From: an uncultured Microbacteriaceae bacterium
Lineage (GTDB): Bacteria; Actinomycetota; Actinomycetes; Actinomycetales; Microbacteriaceae
DNA length: 13,664 nucleotides
Assembly (NCBI GenBank): GCA_943914115.1
Contig: CALUAU010000048.1
Location: 1-13,664 of the forward strand
Direction of reading: 5' to 3'
The notes under the pieces were generated by a model. That model ran no database searches and was not told the origin of the DNA. It saw nothing but the letters and a program-made list of their open reading frames with translations. Of this stretch, positions 12,738 to 13,664 are shown one piece after another (the stretch's first letter is position 1; each line of letters begins with the position of its first letter). The position numbers and the translations under genes are program-made.

Positions 12738-13577
12738 ATGCGCACATCCCTCTATAAGTCTCACGACGAACTCAAGATGATGGTCCCGGCGGGGCTGCTC
12801 ACCGCAGCCGCGCTCGACGCGGTCGAAGCAGCAATCTGCCCGGGGATCAGCACCCTCGAACTCGACGCGATCGCCGAAAAAATCATCCGTGACGGCGGCG
12901 GCGTGCCGAGCTTTCAACTGGTGCCGGGTTACTCGCACACTGTCTGCGCCTCGGTGAACGATGCCGTGGTGCACGGCATCCCCAACTCTGTTCCGCTCGA
13001 ACCCGGCGACGTGGTCTCGATCGACTGTGGTGCCAAACTCAACGGCTGGAACGGCGACTCGGCGCGCACATTCATCGTGCCCGGAGACCCGGCGCGCCCG
13101 AACGCATCCGAATGGCTCGCCGAAGCCAACCGCGTGAGCGACGCCACGCGCGCCGCGATGTGGGCAGGCATCGCCGCCTTCGCATCCGCCCGCCACCTCA
13201 ACGATGTCGGTACCGCGATCGAAGCGGCCGTCGATGAGCAGCCCGGGCCGCTTGGCAACCTCGAAAGCTACACCGGTCACGGAATTGGGCGCGATATGCA
13301 CGAAGAACCAACCGTGTTCAACTACCGGGTGCGCCGGCGCGGGCCGGTGGTGCGCGCGGGGCTCGCGATCTGTATCGAACCGATGCTCACCGGCGGCAGC
13401 CCCGACGTCACCGTCGACGATGACGGCTGGACGGTGCGCTCGGCCGACGGTACGGTCGCGGCTCACTGGGAACACACTGTCGTCCGTCACGCAGGCGGCC
13501 TCTGGGTGACCACTGCTGCAGACGGCGGTGCCGCAGGGCTGGCGAACCACGGCGTGAAACCGGTGCCGCTGGCATAG
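12738..13577 (+). CDS. map: Type I methionine aminopeptidase
   Basis: A 279-residue cytosolic metalloenzyme that removes the initiator Met from new proteins. The five metal ligands are visible: Asp96 (SIDCGA), Asp107 (GDSARTF), His181 (TGHGIGRDMHEEP), Glu214 (CIEPML) and Glu245 (HWEHTV). The substrate-binding region VNDAVVHGIP is also present. The opening MRTSLYKSHDELKMMVPAG matches the usual start of the family, supporting ATG 12738, though the AGGAG lies only 2 bases before the ATG, which is unusually close. It has no N-terminal zinc-finger extension. Actinobacteria often have more than one copy; this one is not beside secY/adk, so it may be the secondary copy. There is no evident link to the amine cluster. 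Confidence 0.93.
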   Translation: MRTSLYKSHDELKMMVPAGLLTAAALDAVEAAICPGISTLELDAIAEKIIRDGGGVPSFQLVPGYSHTVCASVNDAVVHGIPNSVPLEPGDVVSIDCGAKLNGWNGDSARTFIVPGDPARPNASEWLAEANRVSDATRAAMWAGIAAFASARHLNDVGTAIEAAVDEQPGPLGNLESYTGHGIGRDMHEEPTVFNYRVRRRGPVVRAGLAICIEPMLTGGSPDVTVDDDGWTVRSADGTVAAHWEHTVVRHAGGLWVTTAADGGAAGLANHGVKPVPLA

Positions 13578-13603
13578 GTCGCTGCGGTGTCATCGATGAA
13601 AAA

Positions 13604-13664
13604 CTAGCCGGCAAGGTGCGTCGTTGCCGCAGCCGCCACGAGCCCTACGGCCATGATGGTGGCA
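13604..13664 (-). CDS. C-terminal end of a hydrophobic protein (partial)
   Basis: From the right edge the minus strand encodes nineteen complete residues, ATIMAVGLVAAAATTHLAG, then TAG at 13604-13606, with GC-biased codons. The stretch looks like the final membrane helix of a protein whose body lies outside the window. It converges on map with a 26-base gap. An imperfect dyad CGGCAA (13609-13614)/TTGCCG (13624-13629) lies inside its coding end. No family can be named. Confidence 0.45.
   Translation of the reverse strand, partial: ATIMAVGLVAAAATTHLAG

Noticed and set aside
12693..13550. Minus-strand 285-residue open frame opposite map
   Set aside because: Mirror frame of a clear methionine aminopeptidase; His/Asp/Arg-rich composition typical of antisense frames in GC-rich genes.

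Overview
The window looks like a chromosomal segment from a high-GC Gram-positive bacterium. Codons end mostly in G or C, GTG starts are frequent, and there is an FCD-type GntR regulator and an FprA-type reductase. The overall style suggests an actinobacterium, perhaps Microbacteriaceae; the genus cannot be fixed from sequence alone. No transposase, phage, CRISPR, rRNA or tRNA gene was seen.

Layout. Positions 1-311 (minus) hold the start of an exported acidic, Pro-rich protein that runs off the left edge. An APC-family permease (669-2243, plus) is followed by two hairpins. A minus-strand pair encodes an FprA/adrenodoxin-reductase-type flavoprotein (2887-4161) and a short FMN flavodoxin (2402-2851). 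Divergent from it, across a 285-base palindrome-rich promoter region, is a plus-strand run: cytochrome P450 (4447-5655), a glutamine-synthetase-fold gamma-glutamyl ligase (5731-7224), a solute-binding-protein-fold protein without signal peptide (7221-7955), and two tandem class I glutamine-amidotransferase-like (PuuD/peptidase C26) gamma-glutamyl hydrolases (7956-8666 and 8663-9466). The last four genes overlap or abut. Converging on them are a minus-strand GntR/FadR regulator and a soluble Cache-domain protein, then a second APC permease (11104-12594). A type I methionine aminopeptidase (12738-13577, plus) and the last residues of a minus-strand hydrophobic protein (13604-13664) close the window; these two look like ordinary flanking genes.

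How the genes may work together (inference). The central genes form a self-contained catabolic island for an amine. The permeases would import it and the ligase would attach glutamate through a gamma-amide. The P450, fed by NADPH through reductase and flavodoxin, would oxidise the amine part, and the hydrolases would release glutamate and product. This resembles the E. coli Puu putrescine pathway (ligase PuuA, hydrolase PuuD), with a P450 standing where the PuuB oxidase would be and no aldehyde dehydrogenase in the window. From memory, mycobacterial piperidine/pyrrolidine/morpholine loci also place a P450 beside a GntR regulator and a glutamine-synthetase-like gene, so a secondary or cyclic amine is a reasonable candidate. 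The order of P450 and ligase steps cannot be read from sequence.

The most unusual feature is that two ligand-binding folds normally found outside the cell occur here as stand-alone cytosolic proteins. One is an SBP_bac_3-type protein translationally coupled to the ligase. The other is a dCache-like protein coupled to the GntR regulator, and it keeps most of the known amine/amino-acid pocket but lacks the carboxylate-binding Arg.
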